Assembly: GCA_040954595.2 (NCBI GenBank)
Contig: CM082597.2
Location: 1,798,001 to 1,862,000, forward strand
Origin: Balanoglossus misakiensis
Lineage: Eukaryota; Hemichordata
Reading direction: 5' to 3'
Length of the DNA stretch: 64,000 nt
The first letter of the stretch is position 1. Each line of letters opens with the position of its first letter. Shown piece by piece: positions 30,001-44,500 of this stretch. Both the position numbers and the translations under genes were made by a program. The notes beneath the pieces were generated by a model, which did no database searches, had not been told where the DNA came from, and saw nothing but the letters and a program-made list of their open reading frames with translations.

Positions 30001-33000
30001 GCCATCAACACACTCTATCTGATCGTCACGGTTTGTGTATGGACACATACTGCAAATCAAATGACAGGAGTTATTGACACCTTTTAAACATCTAACAGCA
30101 AATTGATTTATTTGATAAATATCTTATATGATGAAGACTAATGCGTCTTTCTTAGTCACTCTATAAATAAATGGTAATGGTACAATGTAACGATAAACAG
30201 AGATCATTTTTGGTGTTGAAATTTTAAAACAAATTAGTTTCATTAGTTGTAATATATGGTTATTTTTTTTTGTATCAACTACAGTTTCTTGTTCAACTCC
30301 CTTAAAGCATGAAGAGCTGTCTAATTTACAGTAATTAATTAATTAATTAATGGGCATAGAAAGGAGCTATTTATGAATCTGAATACTTACTATCCAGGAG
30401 GACATCCAGTACAGCCTGTCTGTTGGCCAACAGAATACGTCCCAGGCAGACACTGTTGCTGGTAATTGCTGTCTGTGTTCGGACACGCGAAACCAGCTGG
30501 ACAACTCGTACATTCCGTGCTTCGTGACATGCTGTACTCGCCCGCCACGCAGTCTCGAATGTCCAGTCCGTCTGTGCTTGGACAAGCCTTTCCCGCTGGA
30601 CAGGGCGTGCAGATTGTTGCATTGATACTAGAGTACGTTCCGGGCTCACATTCGATGGCGGTGTCAGTTCTGAATCAAGTAAAAAAATAATTCACCATAA
30701 AGTTAGAGTCATATCATTATACAATGTAGTTCAATAACCCATGTGCAAGAGTCCAACCATGCATTGAAAATAATCAGGTTGAAATAACCAGCAATGGTGA
30801 AAGGGCTGCAAATACTTTTTTAAAGAATACATGTACCTGTACCGAACAAGTCACCTTGGTCCAAATTCAAGAAATCAGAAAATACTTTATTTAGAATATT
30901 TAAGAAGAAAAATTTTTCAACGTAGAGAGTGGTGAAATTATATACTTACGTGGTGCTCGGACAATAGTATCCAGCCACACAATCCGTACAGGTTAGAGCG
31001 CCGCCAGTGGCGTATGTCCCTGCCCCACAGGCTTCCATGGTAGACCCAGTGCTGCCTAAGGGACAGGCGAAACCCGGCGGGCAGTCGGTGCAGGATGTAG
31101 ATCCAGCATCACTGTACTGACCTGTATAAAAAAAATGGCCAATATGGTGACAATTTTCACAGTATTAACCTCAAGGAACCCAACACGAAACGTGGGTTGA
31201 TACAAAGAATGAAAATCAGCAAAATGTTTGACTTTAAACCAACAGGTTGAGGGAAGGTTGGGTAAACAGAACCACGTAAATAAATTGGGGGTTAACTTTT
31301 CTTTAACTGGCCAGTTTTCTTACCTGCAGTACATTCTGTTGGTTGAACCGTCGGATCTGGACAAGCGCTTCCAGCTGGACACTGCTGGCAGCCCTGATCT
31401 AGAGGTTCATCATTGTAGTACCCTGTGTTACATTTCACGGGCAGCACAGTGGTCGATATACACTCGTATCCTGCATACCAAAAGACAACAACCGCATTAG
31501 AAAATCTAGCTCAACCCTTTCAAAGCCATAGTCAACTTGTTGTCATTTTTCACAAAATAAACCTCATAATTTTATCTTCTTTTCTCTCAAATTTTGATCA
31601 TGATTTAATGGCAATGGAAAATTATGACCACTTGGTCTAGAATTAAACGAAAAAATAGGTGAAAATGTACCAAATGATAAAAAATATGTTTTTACGACTA
31701 AGACGACTACAAACCTGCTGGACAGGGTGTACACGTGGTTGACAGTCCCAGAGAGTAGGTTCTTGATGTGCAGGCAGTGGACGATGATGTCGTACACTGG
31801 TAGCCTGGATCACACGGAGTACAGGATACTTCTGTGGCTGTGTCAGCATAGTAACCAGATGGACATGGAATGGCGCTGCCTGCACCATCTGGACAGTAGT
31901 TACCTACGCCGCAATCAGCACACGTCATGACTGTAGAACGAAAGCAGTTTAGTCAGTTGTGTGTTTTACCAATATGACAGTGGTCTAGTATGCTTATTTG
32001 GTTAAATTTTCACAGGAAATGCTACCTGCAGTTTTAGTGTTAATATTGCAAAATGCCAGTTTCCCCAATTTTCACATATAGCAGAGCTGTTGAATTCAAA
32101 AAGTATGTAAAACTACAAGTGATGTAAACAACTTGTGGAACCATGTTCAAATCGAGACCAGAAGAAAAGAGATTTCAAGACTTACCTCCTTCAGCGCTGT
32201 ACTGCCCTGTAGCGCACTGTGTGACACTTGTAGTTGTGCATTCATAACCAGCAGGACATAACGTACAGTCTGTGGCTGAACCTAGCGAGTATGAACCTAT
32301 CACAGAAAAAAATCAAAGAACGATTTGTCAAAGTTTTGACACAGCAATATGAGGTCCACACACTGTATTTGTACCACCATGGTTTGGTCCAATGATTCCT
32401 TATTAGAGAGATGTCCGTAATCACAGGTTTTACTGTACAATACCTCTGCAGTGGAATCACAGTGATTTTCTATGTGCATCACAGTATTAAATCCAATGTG
32501 CGTTACAGTATAATTTTCTTTGTATGTCACACTATAACACAGGGAAGTCACAACAATGTTTTGCGGCCCAACTTACCAGTAACCGTTGAACAATCCACTA
32601 TGGATGATGTAGTGGGACACTTGGATCCCGCTGGACAAGGGGTGCATGTGCCGTCGCCTTCCATAGCATATTCACCATCACCACAATCAACCGGATCTTG
32701 CGTTGGATCCGAACACGATTGTCCTTCAGGGCACGGAAGACAAGATGTGCGTGCAGGCTCCTCGCTTATTTCATCTGATTAAAGAAATAGATATTTGTTA
32801 TCCAGTGTCATGCAAAATAACATAGACACACACACACATACACATCTCAGTTTCATCACACAGCAAACTGAACAAGTATCACAATCTTACCATTAGCACA
32901 TCTGGTACAGTTTGTTGCACCAGCCAATGACACGTAACCCTTGGTACACTGGACAGGCGATGCGCTGGGATCTGGGCAGGCATACCCTTGCTCACAAATA

Positions 33001-35535
33001 GTACACTGTGTAGCACCAGCCGAACTAAAAAAAAATTATAAAACAAATTATTCCTTTGAAAGCCACATTTTTCACTATCAAAATATATTTTAATTTTTTC
33101 ATATATTTAGCCTATTTCTTCACTAGTGACCTATGGTGTTCCTATCCTGCTTTTTCGATTAGAAAGTAACCTGACCCAATGTTTGATGTTGGAAATAAAG
33201 ATAGGTGGGTAGAAGTTTACCTGTAAGTGCCAGAGGCACAGCGGGTACATCCTATGTCCCCAGCCGGACTGTAATAACCAGCTGTACATGAAATCGCGGT
33301 GTTGGCATTCGGACATTGGTTACCAGCTGGGCACTCATTGCATGATGATTGTGCTGAAAATAAACAGAGATTAATTAATAGCCCAAATAGCTAATCCCTT
33401 TTTTTTGCCTAATTTTCATAATTTTACTTTCAAACATTGATCGATCCATTTAAATAAGCTTACCAATGGATATACACACATGTATTATCAACTTCTGATT
33501 GTGGCTGTATTCTTAAATGTGAACAAGTTAAATAATAAAGGGGTGCCACACCTGCTTATTCATGCTTTCAATTCAAGTACTCGATAGAAATGTTCTATAA
33601 GTTGCAGCTATAGGGGGTTTAACTGAGGATTATAAAGTAATGCCTAAACTTAGTGCTCACACTCACCCTCTGAATCAGAGTAGTACCCATCTTCGCACAC
33701 CTCTGGCTCAGACATCCCATCATAGGGACACTTGTACCCAGCAGGACATATTGTACAATCTATACTCCCATTGTTGGCAAAATATCCCTGTCCGCATTGT
33801 GTAGGTGAGAGGCCAGCTACTGGACACATAAACCCCCCTGGACACAGCGTACATGATTCAGAACCTGCTGAACTGTAACTCCCAGTCGCACAGTCCTGTA
33901 GGAGTAAAGATGTCAAATATTAGAGAGGTTTAGTTGCCTGCTCAATAATAAAAGTCCAAGGCTTTCCAGGAGCACTTAAGCCCTCTAGCCAGCAAACTTT
34001 ATCAGTATACAGCATGTTACCGGGTCAAAACCAAACTCAGTACACAACATGATTTTCTGAGTCCAAGCGCCATAATAGGTTTGTGCAAACATTTGCATAA
34101 TAACTGTGTCGCACCTGGCAGTCAGCCTCTTCATCCTGTGCAGTCTGGGCATTGAACGTCCCTGCTGGACACGGTTCCATGGCCGAACTTCCACCAAGAC
34201 AACTGAAAGACACAAAGGAACGACACAATTAAATGTTAATTCCAGCCATACAATACTCAGGAATTGTTAAAATGCGCTCATTTGAGACTTTATTAATTAC
34301 CGAAGCAAGGGGTAAATTTGGTTTTCAAAGGTTTAATGATTTACACTGCTCAAGAGATTTGTTTGCATCGGTGTTGTGTCATATTGGCTTAGAGGGCACA
34401 CTGCATTCATACCACACACGATAAATCAAAATCGGCCACTACATGTATAGATACAGCTGTATAGACAATATTGAAGTGTTGACGGTCAGTTGAGTACATC
34501 ACCTCACAAAAACACAAACACAGAGGATGAACCCCTTCAGATGAGCTCTCTCACTTGGGATGAGTCAAAGATCAAAGATCGATAAGTTATGTCAAATAAA
34601 CACATGCCAGACATTTATTTACATTATTTATGATAAATCATAATCCTAAATGACTAATTTATTAGTTTATTGTAGTTGCCCTGACGTCATGAATGTTTTA
34701 GAATTGGCAGCATATCGCATGCGTTGTACTACTGAATTTTTGTTAAAAGAAGAGGTGGGCCAGGAACACCTATGTTCAATTTTGTTTTGAAAATGACGGA
34801 GACTCTATACAACTTTTAACCTTGAAGTTATAAAGCCCATTTAAATACCCCAAGTTCATTACCCTATGAAAGTGTCCCTGACCGAGAGAGAGAGTGAGAA
34901 ACGTGGGGATTACTACGTACAAAACAAAGAATCAACTATAGTGACTTGGTTGACTGAACATACATGTACAGAACAGTGCACTGTGGTAAACACCGAGTTC
35001 GTGATCAGACTAGTGGCCGCCTCAAGCAGGAACGTGAAACGCATGCACCCAATCACGGCTTGTGAGAAAGAAAAAAAATAACGCCTAACATTTTCAGTCC
35101 CAGTGGGGACAAGAGCCTATTAGACTGTAAAAGTTCACAGGATCTCAGTGAAAATGTCCGAAGTCCAATCTTTGAGATTACAGACAAGGCACTGGCACTT
35201 TCAAAGGAAATAAGTCAACACAGATCAACTTCACTGTAGTTCAGCAACCCTGAGTCATAGCCTCTACATTCTTGGCTTTCTGTAGTCTCCGTAACCAGGG
35301 CGACGTAAAGAGACCCACTTTAACCGAAGCCAAAGGGAGGCAGAATGAAAGTCTTTAGGTGTGTCGAATATCGTTGTAATGAATGCCACTGATAATATAT
35401 GGCGAACACGAGTTTCTAACAAAAACTGTTTTGATTTTGGTTGCAGTTGGATTTTCACTGGAGGGGAGGCTGAAACTCACCAATGAATCAATCTCACCAA
35501 TCGACCAATCTATCAATCAATCAGTCTATCTATCA

Positions 35536-35588
<53 letters not shown>

Positions 35589-38500
35589 CATTGTATCTAA
35601 GGTCTGTACTTATAAAACCTAAAAAAACTTCTTCAGAAAATACAAGGTCTACCAGCGAAGGACTGACAGCCCGGCCAACACAAACTCTCCAATAATCAGC
35701 ACTATTAGTAGTACACACACATTCTTTTCAGCTGTGGGCAAATATTACCACCAAAATCCCCACTTTCGTTTTGAAGCACCCATGAAACCCAAACACCTGA
35801 ACCACAATGGTCTGTGGCAGACATTTCAGACAGCTTCTCATGCCGCGATATTTGCACTTAACGCTGCCACCATTGTCAGACCGCCAGCTATTCTATTGGT
35901 CTATCTGAAGTGTCTTTGTCGCGACAGTGCGGACATTGTGGTCGTGTTTGCCTCGCCCTTCCAGCATTTCCCCAACAGCGAGTCAACATTCTACTCAGAC
36001 AATTCGCACTTGCACAATATGCAGTTGGTGTACTATTACTACCCCATCCCTCAGGGTGATGGCAGAATCTGTCCTAAAGACATTACCACTCCATACACTG
36101 CAATGACAAATAGCAAAGTGTAAGACAACATCGTCGGACACCTTTTGAGAATGCAATTTTTATTTTCATCACTGATACATTTTGCATGTTACCTCACTGA
36201 TGTACAGACATCTTCTTGTAACATTGTGTTGAGGGGCAATATCCTCACACAACATACAGTGTCTGAAACAATCTTGGCACTGCACTCTGAAAATGAGGAT
36301 AAGGTCTCTTAGACAGGCTGGGTTGTGGCGATGCAGTGACGCACAAAATACCAAACTGTGAACATACAAATGTAAGTCACATTGCAAACTTGGTTCCACA
36401 CTGAACGATACAATAAAGCTGATTGTGAGAATTCAGGTCAAGATGGCAAATGAATTGAAACACTTCATACAAGGGGCTTTGAAGTTTGAGAGGCCTGCAG
36501 TAATTTGGATTATCTTCGGTAAAGTAAATACAATTGAAGGAGAAAGAAAACAGAAATTTTTACTTCTTTAAGCTGACTGATCAAGTGTACTATGATGACA
36601 ATGACAGCACACAATAGAAAATCTCAGACAATAGTTAGTGACGACATTGCAAATAGACATACGACAGCGTCCATGCAAATGCAGCCTCTATTGTCTCCAA
36701 GCCAGCTAGTTATATTCCCACAAAGTGAGCAGACTAAAAATAAAGTGTGTGCTGCTTCGTCGGTCTTTTTCATTGCGACTCACTGGTTCGGAACGTTCAA
36801 TTCACCTGCGTGGTCGGATCACCACTGGATACCCATGTAAACAACAACAACAACGTGAAAGACGTATACCTTTCACGATGCCATGACGCAACAAAAGACT
36901 ACATCAGAGAACAGATTCTTATTAAAATGAACGGTAACCTAATAGGTGTACTGTAATGGCATGTCACAATACAGAGGTGGTTTTTTGCCATCTTAACGTT
37001 TTCTCAAGATGCGCCTTGTGGATCCACACTATTACTTGCATTCATGATGGCATGTGTGTTAAATGCAGAATGGTCAGTCCACTGTCTGGTTTCAAAAACA
37101 GTACGTCATTCATACAACAATAACAGAGATTTTCAAATGGTAAAGTTGGACATCTACACATGAAAATGGAGGAGAAAGGATAGTAACCAGAATAATTGGC
37201 AAAAATCCATGTAGACTGCATGACTGTGAATCTTAATTAGATTTTTTCTAATATCAAAGTAAGATTACACAATTGTAATCTGATTCTCCAGATCCAGGTG
37301 TGTAAATAGTGATAATGGATCTAGGTAACACACTGTTGACTTATGTCGTTGTCTAGTTCTTCTGAATTCTGGCAATGTTGCGAAACCGCCGACGAAAACT
37401 GTGACACATGATGTTCTGTCAGAATTTGTTTGAAAACTGTTTGCATTGGTAATTCAGATAAGATGCATGGAGACTTGAGTATTATTCAAAACGTCACTTA
37501 AATGCCTACGATTGGACCGAAACGCAAATACTCTTTTCTGTTCTTTTCTGCAGATTAGGTGTGAATTCCTCTTGTTTGCTGACACATTTAAGAACTTTAA
37601 ATCTGATATGTATTTGCTCCCTCTCTCTGAGCTGCTCTCCAATTAATTCATCGCACACACACTCTCCAAACACGTGTAATTCAATTCTAATGCTATTGCC
37701 TTGTTCGGAGTTCCGCTTTCGTTCACGATTTCAAATATCCTTTCTTTGAACGCTTCAATATTTGTCCCCTTCTTGTGTCAGTATCGATTTTGTAAGCGGT
37801 ATTTGACTGGAGAAAACATGTTCCGTCGACACTTATATGCATAGATCTCCCATTCTCTTCAATACCTGCCTGAGGTGTACCTGTATGATTCTCACTTACC
37901 AACTCTGTGAAGTGCACAGCAGTGAAGTAACCTGTCTAAACCGAACACCAAAGTGAATGAAGACATTGGTCAGTTTGCAGAGGTATCTGGTTTATACAGT
38001 TTATACAGATGGTTCTATGTTGAAGGGACAGGAAAAGGTGTTCGGTATACACAGAATGCCAGATTAGACAGGGTTCCATTTAGACAGGTTTTATTGTACA
38101 AAATAACATGTAACCAACAGGAGTGTCTCACTCAGCTAAGTACTAGCAATGACAGCCCATAATACCAAGGAGTCGGGATATAAAACAGTCTAATTCGTAA
38201 TCACATTACACATGCACCTGCTCTTTCAAACCTGCCATAAAAAATCAATCCACGAGATGTAATATTAGCGTTTAAACACACGTCATACATAATGCATGCG
38301 TAAATGTCATCTAAGATTCCCATCAATCATAATCAACAAACGAGACATTGCGCGCAATCGTTCACCCTGTCAACGCTATCATTTGGAGTAAACCCCATTG
38401 TTTGCAGTCGGGTGGGTCCATCTAGCCAATGACAGATTTTCACTGGGTGGCACCCCCTGAAAAGTGTCTCAACACATGTTCATTTTAAGGCTTGCACTAG

Positions 38501-41500
38501 TTTTATTAATCACAGAACATCCATCAAATTACCCGCTGCTGATTTGAGTGCGTTTATTTGCATATGCCAAGGTCATCTTAGGTCCCCAAAGATCAACTGC
38601 ACATAGAGATTTGATGCCGCTGTTTACCAGGATATTATGTTGCCATGACGACACAGGAAGCCATCAACCATGGCAGGGTTGATTTCCTGAAAGTCGTAAA
38701 AGCTGCGGAGTCCTTTTTAGTGGAAAATAATAATTTCCACCTGAAATCTCGGGATGAAAAGTGACCTCATTCAGCTGCGCGATGTTTACTGACGAAGAAA
38801 ACCGGTGCATTAAATCCTCATCTCTGAGATTCAACATTTATCAAAGTAGAGAGGACCATATTTATGGAATCCACAATTAAATTGAAAGTGGCAACGAATG
38901 GTTGAAATCTTTCTGAACATGACTAATCGATTCCGAGCAATTTGACCATATGATCTCTGCTTTGTCAGCCAATTCCAATTTAAAATCGGTCTTTGTTCAC
39001 GATTTTCATTTCTCTATTCTTGATATATAGAACGAGAAAGTCTAGTGGGAATTCTCATTTCCTAAATCAAAAGTTGAATTAATCACAACTTGAGTATGGA
39101 CAGTGTACATGTGCCTAAATGATCTTGACAAATCAATGTACTAGTATGCACATTTGAAGGAACCCTGTGCAAACAACCACCTGTTAGAGTATAGCCCGTA
39201 GGCTAGCTGCGAACCTACAGATTTTACCCACATGTGGCCACACCACTTTAAATTTGACCTCAATATCTAAACAACCATAAATGTCTATTTATGACACATT
39301 TGTCACATAGTCCACACAGAATTGACACTTGAGACACACACTGCACTATTTTGTACAAACAAACAAAGCAACAAGGGTCTGAAGACAGCTATGCTGCTTA
39401 GCTGCCCACGAGATCCAAATCCCAGTAATAGGCATACGATTTAGTGAACTCGCGGAGCAAGGCAACCGCGGTAGGCAGGGCCTCACAGACTTGCGATACT
39501 TTGATTGCTAAGCAATGAACAAACCTGGTCTGCTAACTTGATCCTAGCGACTAATTCACGTTACTCACTGCTCTGATATCAACCACAAAGCAAATACTTA
39601 TTTCGTAATCTTTCCCAAACCCGCTTTTGAGTTACGAGCGTGAGAGTCTCTTCTGAAGAGAAAAGAACAGGAAAGCGCTTAAGGCACGCCAGTTGTTCTC
39701 AGTGTTGCAGTTTTTCAACAGATTGATTGGGACTTACGAGTTGCTAAGATCCTCCAGAGAGGCACTTTTAATGTTTCTTGCACCAGTACAGCTTAACAAA
39801 TACTGTAAAACACTTTATTTTTGCGAGTTGAAATTTTCACGATATCGAGAGAGGCCACTGTTTTGTGAGTATTAATTCTCTTATTTCATTCACTGCATTG
39901 TTATCTTCAAAAACAATTTACGCGACTTTTATTTTCACGCTATTTTGGCTCTCGCGTATTTGGCGAAAATTAATTGCTCGTGAAAATAAAGTGTTTTACA
40001 GTATCCTGAGTCTGTGCATTCTCTAGATACATTGTACGTGACGTGTCGTTTCCACTCCTGAATTTGTGTACTCTGCACAAACTAACATCAATCCACTTTT
40101 CAGCAACATGCTTACACATCTTAATTAAACCATACGAAAACAAAATAATCTGAATATTTATACATTCACAGGGGAAAACAGGACAGTGCTTTAATTTAAA
40201 AAACCTCTGACCTAGTAATAAAAGCATGACGCACAATAAACAGCATAAAATGACGCAATGTCTCTCACAAAGATTACGATCTGTTCAAAAGACACCCTCA
40301 GATTTGTTGAAGTGGCACGACTCTGTACATAGTGATGTCAGTCGTTAGCAGCAACAAGTAAATACTCGAAGAAAACAAAATAAACTTTTACAGCCACAGT
40401 CTCCTTTCAAGTAATGCATAACCAGTTTTGTGTGTCTTTTGGAGAGGAATTCAACAATAGCAGTTACCAGACAATTGGTAATTTCGAAAATACTTCTCAA
40501 GACGCTTACAATGTCCCAGGGTGATGTGTTTGCCATCACACCACACATGGCTGCCACATAAACAGTGCAGTCGCATGATTTCAAAGCATTAAGAGATATT
40601 GCGTCAATTTCTTTTCTGGTCTTCACGACTGACTAACACTTTTATATAGTATATACCCCAGAGAAATTTTCACAGGTAATGTGCGTAGTCCAGGAAGGCC
40701 TAATTAGTTTTGCAAGTCATTCACGCACATGTGTTGTACATCTGTTCGAAGAGTGAGTTGACAGAACAGACAAATCCACCCTCCCACCCCTATCACTCCT
40801 GCACCTTGGTATAATCCCATGTAACTCTGCCCCTGTTGGGTTGGCTCATTTTCAGCTGAATAGGGTACACTGTACATCACGTGTATGGGTGCCACAGACC
40901 CTCTTTCCCTAACATGACAGTTATTTGGTTTAACCCAACTCAAGTACAATAAGGTTGAGTCCATTTTCATTTCTATGCGGTAAGGAAGCTATGGATGTCT
41001 GTGAAACAAGTACCCTCCCAGACTTGAGACTATTCAACATCTGACCCTAGGAAAGTACATACACCATTAGTCCATAAAGCAGAATTTCATTGTATGTTTC
41101 TTGACAATAGGTACTTTACGACAGAGAGGCAGACAATAAATGGAAATAAAATCTTAATTTGATGGAAGGGGCGTAGACAACATTCAAACTGAAGAAAGTT
41201 GGCCATCTAAATAAATAATAAGACATAAGATACATAATATACAAAAATAGAATTTGTTTTGTATTTTATTTCATTGACATTCCCCAGTGCAAAAATATGA
41301 AACCTGCGATTTCAATATTTAATGAAGAATATCAAGAAAAGAGATAAGTATTTCTTTTATGTCCATTCAGTTCACTTTGTCTAATTTTCAGTTTCTTTCC
41401 CTCATATCTTATGTTGATGTTTTTATTTCCAACAAAGACAGAGAGAGAGATACTGAGATGGACAGAGTGATAGACAGACAGAGACAGAACAGTACAGTGT

Positions 41501-44500
41501 GAAAATAATTTCCTTACAGCCATTAAAAACTGTGAGAAGACACAATTGATGTCCATAGATCTTGATATGTTGGATTTCTGAGACTCCATAATTTGTGTGT
41601 CTGTTAAGAAGATATCTACGTTAAAAATGTGTAAGAAAATGGTAAAAATAATATTTTGGATGACTTACTAGTAGCCTGCTGGACAGTCAAGGCACTTATC
41701 AGAGTCTGTGTCATAATATTCTCCAGCACTACAGCTAGCCGAGCACTGACCTGGAAAAACAGAAAGATTATTGAAGAAATATACACAAAAATAGCAGAGG
41801 AAAAAGTATCTTCTCATATATTTGTATACTCCCAAGAAATTTCACTACTGGCTAATCTGCATAACAATGTAATCTATTATCATGGTAATTATTGAGCAGA
41901 ATATCAAGAACAACACAAACTGAAATAAACCAAACAAAACTGATAGTTTAAAACCGCAAAAAAAAAATAACAACACAAGTTCTGTGGCCAGTGAACTTTC
42001 AACTACAGACATATCTCCACATGTTAATTGTGTACAGTTGCTATGGCAACAGACAAGGGTACAACTAACCACCAGCTGTATATCAAGTGATATGGTGGTC
42101 TATTATGCAAGGTTACATGTCCAGAACATGCTATGACAATGTCACAGTAACTTATGAAACAAACACACACTCTGTCTAGAATCACGTAATTTATTTTCGG
42201 TGCAGTTTTCACACGCTCTTTACCACAGAGAGCAACCTCTTCGTGGAAAGAGGTGATGTTCTTTACAACTGTTTGCATTACGCGTGGCCGAACCTTTTCA
42301 ATAATAGAGACTTCTTCACATAGTGTTACACTCTCAGCACACAAAAAAAAGAAAATACACAATAGCAAAATCTTTCACTTTTAAAAAACTTTTAGCAGAA
42401 TTTTGAGAGGAGCAAAAATAACGAAAACAAATTCTCATAATTAAGTATTCTTACATAATCTACATTTAAATTTTAAATACTGTAATCAGCTATATAATTA
42501 GTACCTGTAGATATTAGTTATTCACAGTTTCAATGACACAATTGCATAACGCACAATTTCATCAATTGGTTAATCAGCATTTGAATCTTTAATGAAAAGA
42601 TTAAATGTTCCAGGGGACTAACATACCTGTAAATCTTACCATTTGGTCTGAATTTTAATTTTCAACTTCCTGCTAAAAATCTCAGTTCTTATCTTCCTAA
42701 CAGACAATTTTCCTCAACTTGGACAAAGTTCATGCAATCATTCATAAATATGATTTATCTAAACACTTTAATAACACTGTATCTACATGTATTAACAAGA
42801 CACACACGTACATGTTGTTTGATATTTATGACATAATAAATCTATAAGTTATGAATTATTTCAAATAATAAAATAACTGCGTTTTGACTTCACAACAATA
42901 TCTCACAAAAACGACTTCAAAGAGCCTTGTTGAAAGCACACAAAAGTGCTCTTACTCAAAGCTGATTGATTCTTTCATCAAACAACAGGATATTATTCTT
43001 TCGGATCACGACTCATTCCCTCCACCCAGATCCAATTCAAATCTGCGTTCCAAATGGCCAGAAATTCACTCAGCAAATATTTAAAAGCAATCGACTACAT
43101 CAGCTTTTGTGACGATCAAGAGTCTAACAAGTTAAATTGCTTGTGGGGATTCTGAATACGCAGATAAATTGTTTATAAATTGGACATTTAACCTGATCCA
43201 TTCCACCAATTTGATGTCTATTTTCAATTCAGTCGTTTCATATCCTGTTGGCCGGGCTAAAGTACATTAACCTACCCTAACGGCCAAATAATTCAATTTT
43301 GTTTTATTTTCTCATAAAAACAACACATCATTCTGTACACTATCCTCAATATTCTTCAATAAAAAGGACAATTCTGATCATAAATAATAAAGCAAAAATG
43401 GTAATATTATGTTATCAAAATTAAAAAATTACAATTCCCACCTGTTGATTCAAATTAGGAATTTTGCATTTTTAAAATGTTAAAAAATTACTAATATAGA
43501 GTTAGGTTTTCTCTTCTAACAATAACAAAATTATTTGTTCATTACACACTCAAAAATGATCAAACTCTGCTAATGGATGATTTAACAGTGAAATGTACAT
43601 GTATGTAGCTAGTCCGAAATTGACGTATTTTGGAATAAACATCTTTACCAAACACAGAAGGGACCCACAGACCACAAAAAAACTTCTAATTCATTTCTAC
43701 ATGTATGTATGCTTAAAATAACAATCCAAAGATTATCTTACAATTGCACTAACTGTTTAAAAGCATCAGGTAGCTTACCGGATATCGCTTACATATCAAC
43801 TTACAATTCCCGGAAAACATTACACAATTTTCTACTTCCTGGTTGGGGACCTTTGATCTTTTTTAAATACATTTTTTAGAAATAACATTTTACAAAATCA
43901 GACTGTTTGGCCGCCACTCTGTAATTCTGAAATTGGGACAGACTAAACCCATTTTCACATACCTGATAACTGACTAGATGTCTCTATTTGGAAATGACTG
44001 TACTTAAAATTATTTTGAAAGCCAATTTAAGTATCGTAAATATAGTTACCATGGTTATATGAGTACATCATGTATTGTGTACACATGTCCTACTTTGTCA
44101 AAGTGAACTTTCAGAAACATTTCACCAACAGCAAGAATTTATTTGGTCGTGTGTGATTTATGAAGCTTTTTAACTTTAAGAGGGTTGTTACCAGGGAACA
44201 CCAGAAAAGACTTGTAACTTGGAAAGTGATTGATCAGTTTAACAACTAATGAAGGTTATTAGATTTTATAACAGTAACACTTGCGCTAATGCAGTACAGC
44301 ACTGTTAGTTGCAAATCAATTAAGAGAAAAATGAAAAAGATGCCATTTGGTAGAAACAAGACTTTTCATAAGTCTGCATCCCCCCCCCCCCCAATCCAAT
44401 TTCTCTTGATGGTTCCAACCGTACTGTGGAAATAATGTGATTGGACCAAACTATTCCAGGTAAGGGGATAATGGGGAAAAGTCACTATATGTTTTTCATA

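Larger units (their letters stand above)
34203..41668 (-). other. Giant gene intron 2 (7.5 kb)
   Basis: This is the longest intron in the window, between exons 2 and 3. It contains a TCTA microsatellite (about 35,518-35,588), an inverted-repeat element (37,929-38,091) and a MITE copy (39,801-40,003). An open frame of 129 residues on the plus strand (35734-36123) shows no recognisable domain, and I do not call it. Nothing else coding is apparent. Confidence 0.75.

Noticed and set aside
1-34202. Repeated short motifs every 150-250 bases that could suggest a CRISPR-like array
   Set aside because: The repeats are protein-level and diverged in synonymous positions, are coding exons with splice sites, and the genome is eukaryotic.
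35734-36123. 129-residue plus-strand open frame in giant gene intron 2
   Set aside because: No recognisable domain, no good splice sites or poly(A) signal that would make a gene. Could be chance; left uncalled.
42024-42368. 114-residue minus-strand frame with a hydrophobic start in giant gene intron 1
   Set aside because: No cysteine-repeat grammar, no acceptor or donor that keeps frame with exons 1 and 2, and no family match.
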